Positions 43,123-51,520 of a DNA stretch of 64,000 bases are shown one piece after another. Origin of the DNA: Streptomyces lanatus (lineage in GTDB: Bacteria > Actinomycetota > Actinomycetes > Streptomycetales > Streptomycetaceae). The first letter of the stretch is position 1. Every line of letters begins with the position of its first letter. A program made the position numbers and the translations under genes. The stretch is from assembly GCF_014655715.1 (NCBI RefSeq), contig NZ_BNBM01000002.1:620001-684000 (forward strand), given 5' to 3'. The notes under the pieces are model-generated. The model was not told the DNA's origin, did no database searches, and saw only the letters and a list, made by a program, of their open reading frames with translations.

Positions 43123-43231
43123 CCTTCCCTGGCAGCTGGCGGTCATGGCCCCCAACTGCCAACGGCAAGCGCTGACATGGGGGCTTGTCGGCCTTCAGGA
43201 TCAGAGCGACATGGGAGAGAGGACCCGGACC
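43123..43231 (+). promoter_or_regulatory. Intergenic leader before queD with TGCCAACGG box
   Basis: CTGCCAACGGCAAG at about 43156-43169 shares TGCCAACGG with the box at 38599-38607. The 109-base gap is the largest in the rightward gene series, so a second promoter for the deazapurine genes is plausible. Confidence 0.45.
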
Positions 43232-43600
43232 GTGCTTTCCATCTCCAAGGAATTCCACTTCTCCGCCAGCCACCGGCTCGCAGGCCTGCCACCGGACCAC
43301 CAGTGCGGCCGGCTGCACGGCCACAACTACGTCGTCGTGCTCGAACTGAGCGCCCGTCCCGACCAGTTGACCGACACGGGTTTCGTACGGGACTACGGCG
43401 AACTCGGGGTGTTCAAGAAGTGGCTCGACGACACCGTCGACCACCGGCACCTCAACGACGTGCTGCCCGACGTCAATCCGACCGCCGAGCACATCGCCAT
43501 GTGGATCCACCGCACCTGGGTGGCCGACTTCCCCGAACTGACCGGGGTGCGGGTCTCGGAGACACCGAAGACCTGGGCGACGTACCGGCCCGCCGCATAA
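43232..43600 (+). CDS. queD: 6-carboxytetrahydropterin synthase (QueD; tubercidin TubA position)
   Basis: 122 residues from GTG 43232, 8 bases after GGAGAGAGGA; ATG 43211 would add seven residues. Zinc-ligand and catalytic motifs are intact: SISKEFHFSASHRL, CGRLHGHNYVV (catalytic Cys and His pair) and VDHRHLND, with the TAEHIAMWI and ETPKTW endings of the family. It converts dihydroneopterin triphosphate to 6-carboxy-5,6,7,8-tetrahydropterin, step two to 7-deazapurines. It opens the QueD-QueE-GCH I-TubD-TubE-TubF-TubG series, the gene content known for tubercidin biosynthesis. Confidence 0.94.
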   Translation: MLSISKEFHFSASHRLAGLPPDHQCGRLHGHNYVVVLELSARPDQLTDTGFVRDYGELGVFKKWLDDTVDHRHLNDVLPDVNPTAEHIAMWIHRTWVADFPELTGVRVSETPKTWATYRPAA

Positions 43601-43659
43601 GCGGGCGCAGACGAATTTTCCGGACGACAAGCCCGTACGGGCTCGAGGGGGTGGTGTAA

Positions 43660-44383
43660 ATGGCGGTTCCGAAGCTCGTGGTGAACGAGATGTTCGGACC
43701 CACCTAGCGCCGTACAGGGCGAAGGGCCTTCCACCGGAAGGTCGTGCGCGTTCCTGCGGCTCGGGGGCTGCAATCTCACGTGCCGCTGGTGCGACACGCC
43801 GTACACCTGGGACTGGAAGGGGGAGTCGGACACCGGTATCGCCTATCGCGCGGCCGAGGAGCTGCACGCCCTGTCCGTGGCCGAGGTCACCGAGCGGCTG
43901 CTGGCGTTCGGGGTGGAGCTGATCGTCATCTCGGGCGGTGAGCCGCTCAGCCAGCAGGACCGGGTGCTGCCCGTGGTCCAGGCCCTGGCGGAGCGGCGGG
44001 TGCTGGTCGAGTTCGAGACCAACGGCACCGTGGTGCCGAGCGACGCGCTGGTGGCCGCCGGGGCACATTTCAACGTGTCGCCGAAGCTCAGGCACTCCGG
44101 GGTCGCCGAGGACCGGCGCATCGTCCCGGAGGCACTGCGCCGGTTCGGTCAACTGCCGGGCGTCGCCTTCAAGTTCGTCTGTGCCGACGCGGCCGATCTG
44201 GCCGAGGTCGAGGAACTGGTGGACCGGTTCGCTCTGAGCAACGTCTGGATCATGCCGCGGGGCCAGTCCCCCGAGGAGATCGACCAAGGGATGCGTGACC
44301 TGGCCGACGACGTGATCGCGCGCAAATGGAATCTGTCGGGACGACTGCACGTCAACGTGTGGGGAAGCAAGCGGGGTGTCTGA
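43660..44383 (+). pseudogene. queE: 7-carboxy-7-deazaguanine synthase (QueE; TubB position), frameshifted
   Basis: The gene starts at ATG 43660 (GAGGGGG upstream) and reads MAVPKLVVNEMFGPT, the normal QueE start, but then meets TAG at 43705-43707. The rest of QueE continues in the next frame from GTACAG at 43712: VQGEGPSTGRSC, the radical-SAM cluster CNLTCRWC with DTPYTWDWKGESD, VISGGEPLSQQ and the family C-terminus. Compared with the FGPTVQGEGP consensus there are seven extra bases (TAGCGCC, 43705-43711). No start codon lies ahead of the Cys motif in the second frame. Intact QueE uses SAM and a [4Fe-4S] cluster to make 7-carboxy-7-deazaguanine. Either a real disrupting insertion, an assembly error or, less likely, +1 frameshifting at ACC-TAG. 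Confidence 0.85.
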
Positions 44384-44985
44384 TGACCAGCGGCATGGAA
44401 GTGTTGACCGAGGATCTGGACCTGCTGGACGCGGGCGAGCCGAGCGATCCCCTGGAGTCGATCGCCCGTCAACTGCTCGTGGAGATCGGTGAGGACCCGG
44501 ACCGTGAGGGGCTGCGGGAGACCCCGGCCCGCTACGCCCGCTGGTGGCGCGAGTTCACCCGGTACGAGCCCGGGTCCGTCGACACCCTCTTCGAGACGAC
44601 GGCGAGCGGCAACCTGGTCGCCGTCTCCGGGATCAGTGTGTGGTCGCTGTGCGAGCACCATCTGCTGCCCTTCTCCTGCCGGGTCACCATCGGCTATCTC
44701 CCGCAGGAGAAGATGCTGGGCCTGAGCAAGTTCGCGCGGATCGCGCACCAGCACGCCCACAAGCTGCAGTCGCAGGAGCAGCTGTCCCAGCAGATCGCCG
44801 ACGACGTCGAGCGGCTGACCGGGTCCGGTGATGTGGCCGTGATCGGCCGCGGCGAGCACCTGTGCATGGCGATGCGCGGCATCCGTACGCCCGCCACGAT
44901 GACCACCGCCGTGTGGCGGGGCGCGCTCAAGGACTCCGCGCTGCGCGGCGAGCTGATCGCGCTCACCAACGACGGCCGGCAGTGA
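44383..44985 (+). CDS. folE: GTP cyclohydrolase I (FolE; TubC position)
   Basis: 200 residues from ATG 44383, overlapping the QueE stop (TGATG). Motifs: GEDPDREGLRETPARYA, SLCEHHLLPF (zinc Cys and His), GLSKFARI, HLCMAMRGIR with the second zinc Cys. It opens GTP to dihydroneopterin triphosphate, the first step towards 7-deazapurines. A cluster-specific copy raises precursor supply; the folate-pathway copy would be elsewhere. Confidence 0.95.
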   Translation: MTSGMEVLTEDLDLLDAGEPSDPLESIARQLLVEIGEDPDREGLRETPARYARWWREFTRYEPGSVDTLFETTASGNLVAVSGISVWSLCEHHLLPFSCRVTIGYLPQEKMLGLSKFARIAHQHAHKLQSQEQLSQQIADDVERLTGSGDVAVIGRGEHLCMAMRGIRTPATMTTAVWRGALKDSALRGELIALTNDGRQ

Positions 44986-44999
44986 AGGAGACACGGCGG

Positions 45000-46157
45000 A
45001 TGCGGATCTCCGAACCCGAGCGGACCGGGCTCAGCTTCGACGACGTCCTGTTCGTGCCCCGGCGCACCTCCCTGACCAGCAGGCGCCAGGCCGACACCGG
45101 CAGCGAGCTGCTGCCGGGCCTGCGGCTGCGGGTGCCGGTCGTCTCGGCCAACACCCAGTGGTGCACCGGCGACCGGATGGCGGCGGCGATTGCCCTGCAG
45201 GGCGGCCTCGGCATCCTGCACCGGATGCAGACCGTCGAGCAGCAGCTCGACCAGCTGGCGGCGGTCAAGGCCGTCCCGGTCGACGCCGAACAGGCCGAGC
45301 GGGCCACGCTCGACGCCGAGGGGCGACTGCTGGCCGGCGCGGCCGTCGGGGTCACCGGCGACTGGCGGGAGCGCGCGGAACGACTGGCCGCGCACGGCGT
45401 GGACGTCCTGCTGGTGGATGTCGCGCACGGACACAGCGACCAGGTCATCGACACCGTCAAGGAGCTGCGCTCCACGTATCCCGACACGCCGCTGATCGCG
45501 GGCAACGTGGCCACCGCCGAGGGCGTACGGGACCTGGCGGCGGCCGGGGCCCAGGTCGTGAAGGTGGGGATCGGGCCGGGCGGCGTGTGCACCACGCGGC
45601 TGGTGGCGGGCACCGGTGTGCCGCAGCTGACCGCCGTCATGGACTGCGCCGACGCGGCCGCCGAAGCGGGCGTGACGATCATCGCCGACGGCGGCATCCG
45701 GCAGGCCGGCGACATCGCCAAGGCCCTCGCGGCCGGGGCGCATGCGGTGATGCTGGGCTCGGCGCTCGCGGGCGCCGACGAGAGCGAGGCGACCCCGGTG
45801 GAGCGGGACGGCCGCCACTACCGGGTCAGCAACGGCTTCGTCTCCCTCGGCATGGAACTCACCCTGCGCCGGGCGGCCGGTGGCACGGTCACCCAGGAGG
45901 AGGTCGACGACTATGTCCCCGAGGGCGTCGAGGCGACCTTCCCGGCCTCCGGGCCGCTGGCGCGGACGCTGCGTCAGCTCGTCGGCGGTGTGCAGTCCGC
46001 GATGAGCTACTCGGGCGCCCCGGATCTGGACGCCTTCCGCGCCCGGGCCGAGTTCATCCGGGTCACGGCGGCGGGCCGGGCGGAGAACGTGCCCCATGCC
46101 CGTGAACGCTCGGTGCAGATCGACATCGACCACGTCGCCAAGGCGGTGACGGCATGA
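45000..46157 (+). CDS. tubD: IMPDH/GMP reductase-family enzyme (TubD-like)
   Basis: 385 residues from ATG 45000 (GAAGGAG upstream). The TIM barrel shows GLSFDDVLFVPRRT, VSANTQW, DVAHGHSDQV, AGNVATAEG, the loop GIGPGGVCTTR with the catalytic Cys, and ADGGIRQAGDIAKALAAGA. No CBS domains are present, so it is of GMP-reductase size. In Streptomyces tubercidicus TubD was reported to be an NADPH-dependent reductase doing irreversible reductive deamination, that is removal of the 2-amino group from the 7-deazaguanine nucleotide; this gene has the same place and family. Confidence 0.9.
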   Translation: MRISEPERTGLSFDDVLFVPRRTSLTSRRQADTGSELLPGLRLRVPVVSANTQWCTGDRMAAAIALQGGLGILHRMQTVEQQLDQLAAVKAVPVDAEQAERATLDAEGRLLAGAAVGVTGDWRERAERLAAHGVDVLLVDVAHGHSDQVIDTVKELRSTYPDTPLIAGNVATAEGVRDLAAAGAQVVKVGIGPGGVCTTRLVAGTGVPQLTAVMDCADAAAEAGVTIIADGGIRQAGDIAKALAAGAHAVMLGSALAGADESEATPVERDGRHYRVSNGFVSLGMELTLRRAAGGTVTQEEVDDYVPEGVEATFPASGPLARTLRQLVGGVQSAMSYSGAPDLDAFRARAEFIRVTAAGRAENVPHARERSVQIDIDHVAKAVTA

Positions 46158-46732
46158 GCGGGACGACACCTTCGGCCACCGCGGCGGGCGAACGCCCCGG
46201 CATGTGGACGCGGCAGGGCCCGTACCTCCTCGACATGGCGACCTTCGGGGGGCTGGTCGAGGACATCGCCGACGAGGTGCGCGCGGCGGGCTTCGTGCCG
46301 GACGCCGTGCTCGCCGTGGCGCGGGGCGGGCTGGCCGCGGCCGGTTATCTGACCTGTGCGCTGGATGTGCCGGTGATGCACACGGTGCGGGTGCGCCGTA
46401 CGGCGGACGACAGCCGGTACGCGGCCAAGCAGCGGCCGGTCGTCGACACCTCGGGGCCGCTGGGGCTCCGGGCGGGCGACCGGGTGCTGGTGGTCGACGA
46501 CATCGTCGGCACGGGGGCGACCGCGGACGCGGTCCTCGCCCATCTCGCGGCGGCCGGGGTCGCGGCGGAGGACGTGCGGTTCGCCGCCGTGGTCCGCAAT
46601 CACCGCAGCGGCTATGTCCCCGATCACTGCCCGGCCGTCGTCGACGACTGGATCGTCTTCCCCTGGGAGACGGCCCGGGAGTCCATCGAGGACTGCCGTC
46701 CCTTCCCGGCCTCGGCGCGGGTGCGCCGGTGA
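46154..46732 (+). CDS. tubE: Phosphoribosyltransferase (TubE-like)
   Basis: 192 residues from ATG 46154 overlapping the TubD stop. The PRPP-binding motif VLVVDDIVGTGAT and the N-terminal AVARGGLAAAGYL are typical of type I phosphoribosyltransferases of the xanthine/hypoxanthine kind. TubE of S. tubercidicus uses PRPP with 7-carboxy-7-deazaguanine to set up the N-glycosidic bond; the same function is expected here by family and gene order. Confidence 0.9.
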   Translation: MSGTTPSATAAGERPGMWTRQGPYLLDMATFGGLVEDIADEVRAAGFVPDAVLAVARGGLAAAGYLTCALDVPVMHTVRVRRTADDSRYAAKQRPVVDTSGPLGLRAGDRVLVVDDIVGTGATADAVLAHLAAAGVAAEDVRFAAVVRNHRSGYVPDHCPAVVDDWIVFPWETARESIEDCRPFPASARVRR

Positions 46733-47982
46733 GCGGCGGTTTCCCCGGCAGTGGTCTGACCCGGGCGGCGGACGCGGCCTCGCTCGGGCTGCCCGGCTGT
46801 TACGACGCGGTCGATCTGTACCGCTACGACAGCAGGATCAGCGGCCGGGTCGAGGTGGCGCGGACGCTCGCCGGGATCGAGAAGGAGCACGGCACCCGGC
46901 CGACGGTGGTGTTCACCGACATCGCCGAGCGGCCGGGGACGGGGGTGCTGTGCCACCCGTATCCGCGCCAGGTGCTGCTGTCCGCGCTGGGCACGACGGA
47001 GGAGAAGCACCTGCCGGAGATGTCCCGCCGGCTCACGGGCCCCGTACCCACGACCGCTGCCGCCCAACTCCCGCTCACCCGGCGGGAGTTGCCCGGCATG
47101 CTGGACGATCTGCCGATCCTCCAGCACCGCCCCGCCGACGCCGGGCCGTACATCACGGCCGGCGTCGGGGTGACCACGCGGCCGGACGGCAGCGGCGTCA
47201 ACATGGGCTTCTACCGCACCCAGGTGGTGGGCCCCGACGAGGCGCGGATCTTCCTGGACCCGCGCACCGACGGGCACCGCAATCTGCTGGCCTGGCTGGA
47301 GACCGGCCGCCCCATGCCGATCTCCCTGTTCCTCGGCGCGGACCCGGCGCTCACCGTGGTGGCCGCCTCACGGCTGCCGGCCGAGGGCGACGACTACGAG
47401 ATCGCGGCCCGGCTGCTGGGCCGGCGCGTGGACGTCGGCGGTTTCCCGCCGGTGCCCGACGACGCCAGCCATGTCATCACCGGGTTCGTCGAGGAACGGG
47501 ACGCGGTCGAGGGGCCGTTCGGGGAGTTCAAGGGCTACTACGCCGAGGCCCGGCGCAGCAATGTCCTCACCGTCACCGGGGTGTCCGCGACGCCGGGCGC
47601 GCCCTGGCCGACGATCGTGGCGGGCGCCCGGTCGGGGCTGACCCTGATGAGCTTCCAGAACGAGTACCTGATGTACGCCCATCTGACCGGCCTCGGCTAT
47701 CCGATCAGGTCGGTGCACTACTCGATCAGGGCGCGGGGCGAGTTCGTGGCGTACATCGAGACCGATGAACCCGGCCAGGAACTGGTGCGCGACGCGATGG
47801 CCTTCGACATACGCTCCAAGGTGGTCATCTGCGGTCCCGATCTCTCCAACCCGGGGCAGGCGCTGGCCACTTACGGCTTCACCACCCGGACCGAGCCCTA
47901 CTACCGCAAGGGCCGGGTGGAGGGGGAACGGATCGGACTGGCGCTGGTGATCCCGCCGGACGGCTGGCCGACCGAATACTGA
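46729..47982 (+). CDS. tubF: UbiD-like decarboxylase (TubF-like)
   Basis: 417 residues from GTG 46729 overlapping the TubE stop by 4 bases. UbiD-family features: TAGVGVTTRPDGSGVNMGFYRTQVV (the NxGxYR substrate/prFMN segment, quoted in part as NMGFYR), LFLGADPALTVVAAS, PPVPDDASHVITGFVEERDAVEGPFGEFKGYY (catalytic acid region, in part EGPFGEFKGYY). It should decarboxylate the 7-carboxy group of the deazapurine nucleotide with prenylated FMN as cofactor. No UbiX-type prenyltransferase is visible in the window, so the cofactor must come from elsewhere. Shorter than UbiD (about 490). Confidence 0.88.
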   Translation: MSGGFPGSGLTRAADAASLGLPGCYDAVDLYRYDSRISGRVEVARTLAGIEKEHGTRPTVVFTDIAERPGTGVLCHPYPRQVLLSALGTTEEKHLPEMSRRLTGPVPTTAAAQLPLTRRELPGMLDDLPILQHRPADAGPYITAGVGVTTRPDGSGVNMGFYRTQVVGPDEARIFLDPRTDGHRNLLAWLETGRPMPISLFLGADPALTVVAASRLPAEGDDYEIAARLLGRRVDVGGFPPVPDDASHVITGFVEERDAVEGPFGEFKGYYAEARRSNVLTVTGVSATPGAPWPTIVAGARSGLTLMSFQNEYLMYAHLTGLGYPIRSVHYSIRARGEFVAYIETDEPGQELVRDAMAFDIRSKVVICGPDLSNPGQALATYGFTTRTEPYYRKGRVEGERIGLALVIPPDGWPTEY

Positions 47983-48014
47983 CCGACATCGCACCGAGCG
48001 AGGACCGCACGACC

Positions 48015-48521
48015 ATGGACCGATTCGCCCAAGCCCTGCCCGCCGCCCTGATGGTGATCCCCGGGCCTGACGGCACCGTCACCTTCATCCGCCAGCTGAA
48101 GGGGCCGTACGCGAACAACTGGCTGCTGCCCGGCGGCGGGATCGAACCCGGTGAGCCGGCCGAGGCCGCCGCGGTGCGGGAGGCGCGTGAGGAGACCGGC
48201 ATCGAGGTCCGGTCCTGTTCGCTGTTCGCCGTCTACGAGTTCACCGGAACCTGGGAGAAGGGCGGGTACCACCTGCTGATGTTCGCCTTCCTCGCGGACG
48301 GCGAGTACGCGCTGCGGCCGGGCTTCGCCGGGGACAACGTGGGGGCGATCCGGCAGGCCCGGATCGGGGAGATCGACATGCACTCCACGGATCTGCAGAT
48401 CCTCACCGACGCCGGTCTCGCCTCCTACGACGAGGAGACGATCGCCCGGGCGCTGGCGGCGGACGGCATCACGATGCACGCGCACCGGGTGGTGTCCACC
48501 GCCCGGTGCGGCGCGCGGTGA
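48015..48521 (+). CDS. tubG: Nudix hydrolase (TubG-like)
   Basis: 168 residues from ATG 48015. The Nudix box GGGIEPGEPAEAAAVREAREETGI, with G-x5-E-x7-REAxEETGI, is complete (quoted in part: REAREETGI). TubG is reported to be a Co2+-preferring Nudix hydrolase for the last hydrolysis giving tubercidin. The 3' end overlaps the convergent PfkB gene by 53 bases; the overlapping residues HRVVSTARCGAR lie after the Nudix fold. Confidence 0.9.
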   Translation: MDRFAQALPAALMVIPGPDGTVTFIRQLKGPYANNWLLPGGGIEPGEPAEAAAVREAREETGIEVRSCSLFAVYEFTGTWEKGGYHLLMFAFLADGEYALRPGFAGDNVGAIRQARIGEIDMHSTDLQILTDAGLASYDEETIARALAADGITMHAHRVVSTARCGAR

Positions 48522-49413
48522 GCGCCGGATCCGTCGCCAGGGTGCGGCAGGTGCTCTGTCCGCAGCCGATCGTCAGCCGCGCCGCGCGCAGCCCCAGGGC
48601 CAAGGCCGCCCTGGGGCTCGCGCCGCGTACGAGGTGGACGACGAACGCGGACGCCAGCGCGTCACCGGCGCCCGTGTCATCGGTGCAGGGCCCCGTCTCG
48701 GCGGGCAGGGCCAGCGCCGTGGGCTCTTCGGCACTGGCGACGGCGGCGCCGTCCGCGCCCGCGGTCACCACCACGACACGGGGCCCGTGTCCGAGGAGCC
48801 GCCGCGCCTGCTCGGCCGGTGTGCCCGCCTCGCCGGTGAGGGCGAGTGCCTCGCGGGCGTTGAGCAGCAGTACGTCGTACAGGGGCAGCAGATGGGCGCG
48901 CGGGCCGAAGTCCCGCTGCCTGGTGGGCAGACAGCACATGAGTGTGCCGCCCTTCCCGGCCTCCCGCGACAGCCAGGTGAGCAGGTCCTCGTCGAGTCCG
49001 CCCTCGGCGAGGACGGCGCCGGCCGCGGCGACGGTGGCGGCGAGCGCGGGCCCGGCGAGGGGGCGTGCGGCGGCCGGGTCGGGCAGGGCGATACGTGAGG
49101 TGATCTGCTGTCCGTCCGCGTCGAGCAGTACGTCCCAGCGGCCTATCCCGTCGGGGGTGCGCAGCACATGCAGCGGCCGTACGCCGAGCGCGGTCAGCTC
49201 CGCCTCCAGTTCGGCGGCGTCCCTGCCGTGCCCGGACAGCCCGGCGAAGGCCGTACGGGCGCCGAGCCGGGCGGTGTTGACCGCGATGTTGCGGCCGACG
49301 CCGCCGTGGTGGCGCTGGACGTCCCAGACCGGGGCGGTCCCGCCCAGCGTGCCGGTGGCGAAGTACTTGCGGTCCATCACGAGCGAGCCCAGCACGAGCA
49401 CGTCGTACCCCAC
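48469..49413 (-). CDS. PfkB-family carbohydrate/nucleoside kinase
   Basis: 314 residues from ATG 49413. PfkB signatures are present: GGVGRNIAVNTARLG near residue 37 and the C-terminal DDTGAGDALASAF with the catalytic Asp. It phosphorylates a sugar or nucleoside. In a nucleoside cluster, adenosine-kinase-like activity could salvage or inactivate products; alternatively it is a pseudouridine/ribokinase-type enzyme. It is the only - strand gene within the tub series and diverges from the MFS gene across only 40 bases. Confidence 0.85.
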   Translation of the reverse strand: MGYDVLVLGSLVMDRKYFATGTLGGTAPVWDVQRHHGGVGRNIAVNTARLGARTAFAGLSGHGRDAAELEAELTALGVRPLHVLRTPDGIGRWDVLLDADGQQITSRIALPDPAAARPLAGPALAATVAAAGAVLAEGGLDEDLLTWLSREAGKGGTLMCCLPTRQRDFGPRAHLLPLYDVLLLNAREALALTGEAGTPAEQARRLLGHGPRVVVVTAGADGAAVASAEEPTALALPAETGPCTDDTGAGDALASAFVVHLVRGASPRAALALGLRAARLTIGCGQSTCRTLATDPALTARRTGRWTPPGARAS

Positions 49414-49453
49414 AGGATGACCCCCGAGAAATCGAAGAGCGAGGAAATGCTTG

Positions 49454-50728
49454 ATGACTGACGAGACCGAAGTCGCCAGGCGCGGCGCGGGAATGGGATC
49501 GACATCGGAGGAACTCGCGGAGAAACGCGAGGCGCGCGCGTTCCGATGGAAGTTCTTTCTAATTTATCTGGCCGGGCTGTTCGCCGCCACAAGTATGGGA
49601 AAAATGACGCCGATATCGGTGGCGTTGCGCGAGGACCTTTCCCTTTCCCTGGCTCAGGTCGCGCTGCTCACCTCGCTGGTGACCGCCGTCGCCGCCGCGC
49701 TCGGGCTGTTCGTCAGCTATCTGATCCGCCCGCTGCCGCCACACCGCATGCTGGTCGCCGGACTCGTGGTCATGGGCCTGGCCGGGCTGTTCTGCGCCCG
49801 GACCGACAGCTTCGGGGCGATGCTGGGCGGGCGGCTGGTGGAGAGCGTGGGCTATGTCGTCGTGGTGATCGTCGCTCCGGTGCTGCTGTTCTCGCTGGGC
49901 GACGGCAAGCGGCTGACCGGCGCGCTGGCGATCTGGGGCACCTTCATGCCGGTGGGCCTGGCGCTGGGCTCCTTCGCCGGCGGCGTGCTCTCGGCGTGGC
50001 TCGACTGGCGGGGGTGGCTCACGGTGGCCGCGGGGGCGACGCTGGTGGTCGCCCTGCTGACCACCCGGCTGCCCGCGGTGCCGGGGACCCGGGAGGACGC
50101 GCGGCCGTCGGGCGAGGGCCGGTCGGCGGCCGTACGGCGGCTCGGGCGTCCACTGGCGCTGGGCGCCGGGTTCGCCACGATCAGCGGTTCGATCGTCGCC
50201 ACCGTCACCCTCTACCCGCCCTATCTGCACGAGGAGTTCGGCCTGTCCACGGAGTCGGCCGGCACCCTCACCGGTGTGGTGTCCCTGGCCGGGGTGGCGG
50301 GCGGGTTCCTGGCGAGCTGGCTGCTGGTGCGCGGCGCCGGGGTGAAGTACCTGTTCGTGGTGGCGCTGTTGATGCCGGCCGGGGCGTTCGCCGCCTTCGC
50401 CGGGACGGGCGGGCTCGGGGTGTCGGTGGGCAGCGCGCTGGTGGTCGCCCTCGCCAACGAGCTGGTCGTGGCGACCGTGTTCGCGGCGGTGCCGCTGGCG
50501 GTGCGCGCGACGGCCGACCTGGGCGCCGCCAACGGTCTGGTCGCACAGTTCGGCAGCGTCGGGGCGCTGGCCATGCCGCCGCTGGTCGGGCTCGCGGTGA
50601 CCGCCGCGGACGGCTGGTGGGCCGTGGGGCCCTGTCTGCTCGCGGTGTGCGTGGCGGGCCTGGTGCTGCTGCAGATCGCCGTACGGCAGCCGTCGTACGA
50701 GAACCGACGTGTGAAGGAGGCGGCATGA
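49454..50728 (+). CDS. MFS transporter
   Basis: 424 residues from ATG 49454 (TTG 49451 precedes it directly; GAGGAAA upstream). Twelve membrane segments are predicted, with a cytosolic N-terminus (EELAEKREARAFRWK) and a central loop rich in Arg/Pro (REDARPSGEGRSAAVRRLGR). The pattern fits drug-efflux type major facilitator proteins. It is followed 0 bases apart by the HAD phosphatase gene. Most likely export of the nucleoside; uptake is not excluded. Confidence 0.9.
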   Translation: MTDETEVARRGAGMGSTSEELAEKREARAFRWKFFLIYLAGLFAATSMGKMTPISVALREDLSLSLAQVALLTSLVTAVAAALGLFVSYLIRPLPPHRMLVAGLVVMGLAGLFCARTDSFGAMLGGRLVESVGYVVVVIVAPVLLFSLGDGKRLTGALAIWGTFMPVGLALGSFAGGVLSAWLDWRGWLTVAAGATLVVALLTTRLPAVPGTREDARPSGEGRSAAVRRLGRPLALGAGFATISGSIVATVTLYPPYLHEEFGLSTESAGTLTGVVSLAGVAGGFLASWLLVRGAGVKYLFVVALLMPAGAFAAFAGTGGLGVSVGSALVVALANELVVATVFAAVPLAVRATADLGAANGLVAQFGSVGALAMPPLVGLAVTAADGWWAVGPCLLAVCVAGLVLLQIAVRQPSYENRRVKEAA

Positions 50729-51441
50729 CCGTCGAGCATGTGATCTTCGACTGGGCGGGCACCCTGACGCCCTGGCACACCGTGGACCTGCCGGGCATCT
50801 GGCGGGAGACCGCGGCCGCCCTCGACGAGGTCGGCGCGGACCGTGCGGCCGAGGTCGGCGAGCGACTGCTCATGGCCGAGCGGGAGCTGATGACGCGCTG
50901 CCGCGAGACCCAGTGCTCGGCCCGGCTCGACGAGGTGTTCGAGCTCGCCGGGGTGAACCCGGCCGCGCGGGCGCTGGGGGTGTACCGGCAGGCCTGGGAG
51001 GCGCACACCTTCATCGACCCGCACGCCCTGGAGATGCTGGCCGGGCTGCGCGAGCGCGGTCTGGGCATCGGGGTGCTCTCCAACACGCTGTGGCCGGGTG
51101 ACTGGCACGACGAGATCTTCGAGCGGGACGGGGTGCTCGGCTATGTCGACGCCGCCGTCTACTCCAGCGAGGTGTCCTGGACCAAGCCGCACCCCGACAT
51201 CTTCGCGGCGTCGGTGGCGGGTCTCGGCGCGGCCTCGGCGGGCGGGTGCGCCTTTGTCGGGGACCGGGCCTTCGAGGATGTGTACGGTGCTCAGCGGGCC
51301 GGTATGCGGACCATTCTGGTGCCGCACAGCAGCATTCCCGAGGAGGAACTCGGGGCTCATGGCTCGGTGCCGGACGCGGCGGTCGGGACGCTGAAGGACG
51401 TATTGACCGTCATCGACGAGTGGAACCGGCCGGGGAATTGA
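50725..51441 (+). CDS. HAD-family hydrolase, DWAGT type
   Basis: 238 residues from ATG 50725 (AAGGAGG upstream), overlapping the MFS stop by 4 bases. Motif I is FDWAGTLTP: the nucleophile Asp is kept but the +2 residue is Ala, as in phosphonatase-like HADs. Motif II VLSNTLW, motif III Lys in SWTKPHPDIF and motif IV GDRAFEDVYGA are present, with a helical C1 cap. In this position it could be the 5'-nucleotidase-like step that frees the nucleoside, though the altered motif I argues for caution. Confidence 0.87.
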   Translation: MTVEHVIFDWAGTLTPWHTVDLPGIWRETAAALDEVGADRAAEVGERLLMAERELMTRCRETQCSARLDEVFELAGVNPAARALGVYRQAWEAHTFIDPHALEMLAGLRERGLGIGVLSNTLWPGDWHDEIFERDGVLGYVDAAVYSSEVSWTKPHPDIFAASVAGLGAASAGGCAFVGDRAFEDVYGAQRAGMRTILVPHSSIPEEELGAHGSVPDAAVGTLKDVLTVIDEWNRPGN

Positions 51442-51458
51442 ATTCCGTCCCTTGGTAT

Positions 51459-51514
51459 GGGCCGGTGGAATTCAGCGGGGGTCGCGTGCGGTGCTCGCTG
51501 AATTCCACCGGCCC
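51459..51514. terminator. Bidirectional terminator, 19-bp perfect stem
   Basis: GGGCCGGTGGAATTCAGCG (51459-51477) and its exact complement (51496-51514) with an 18-base loop, between the convergent HAD and LOG-family genes. Confidence 0.82.
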
Positions 51515-51520
51515 GCCGCG

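Noticed and set aside
43123..43231. A preQ1-type riboswitch before queD
   Set aside because: No preQ1 aptamer-like stem or A-rich tail is recognisable; only a TGCCAACGG box is seen.
51459..51514. 19-bp inverted repeat considered as ends of a mobile element
   Set aside because: Only 18 bases lie between the arms and the position between convergent stops fits a bidirectional terminator.
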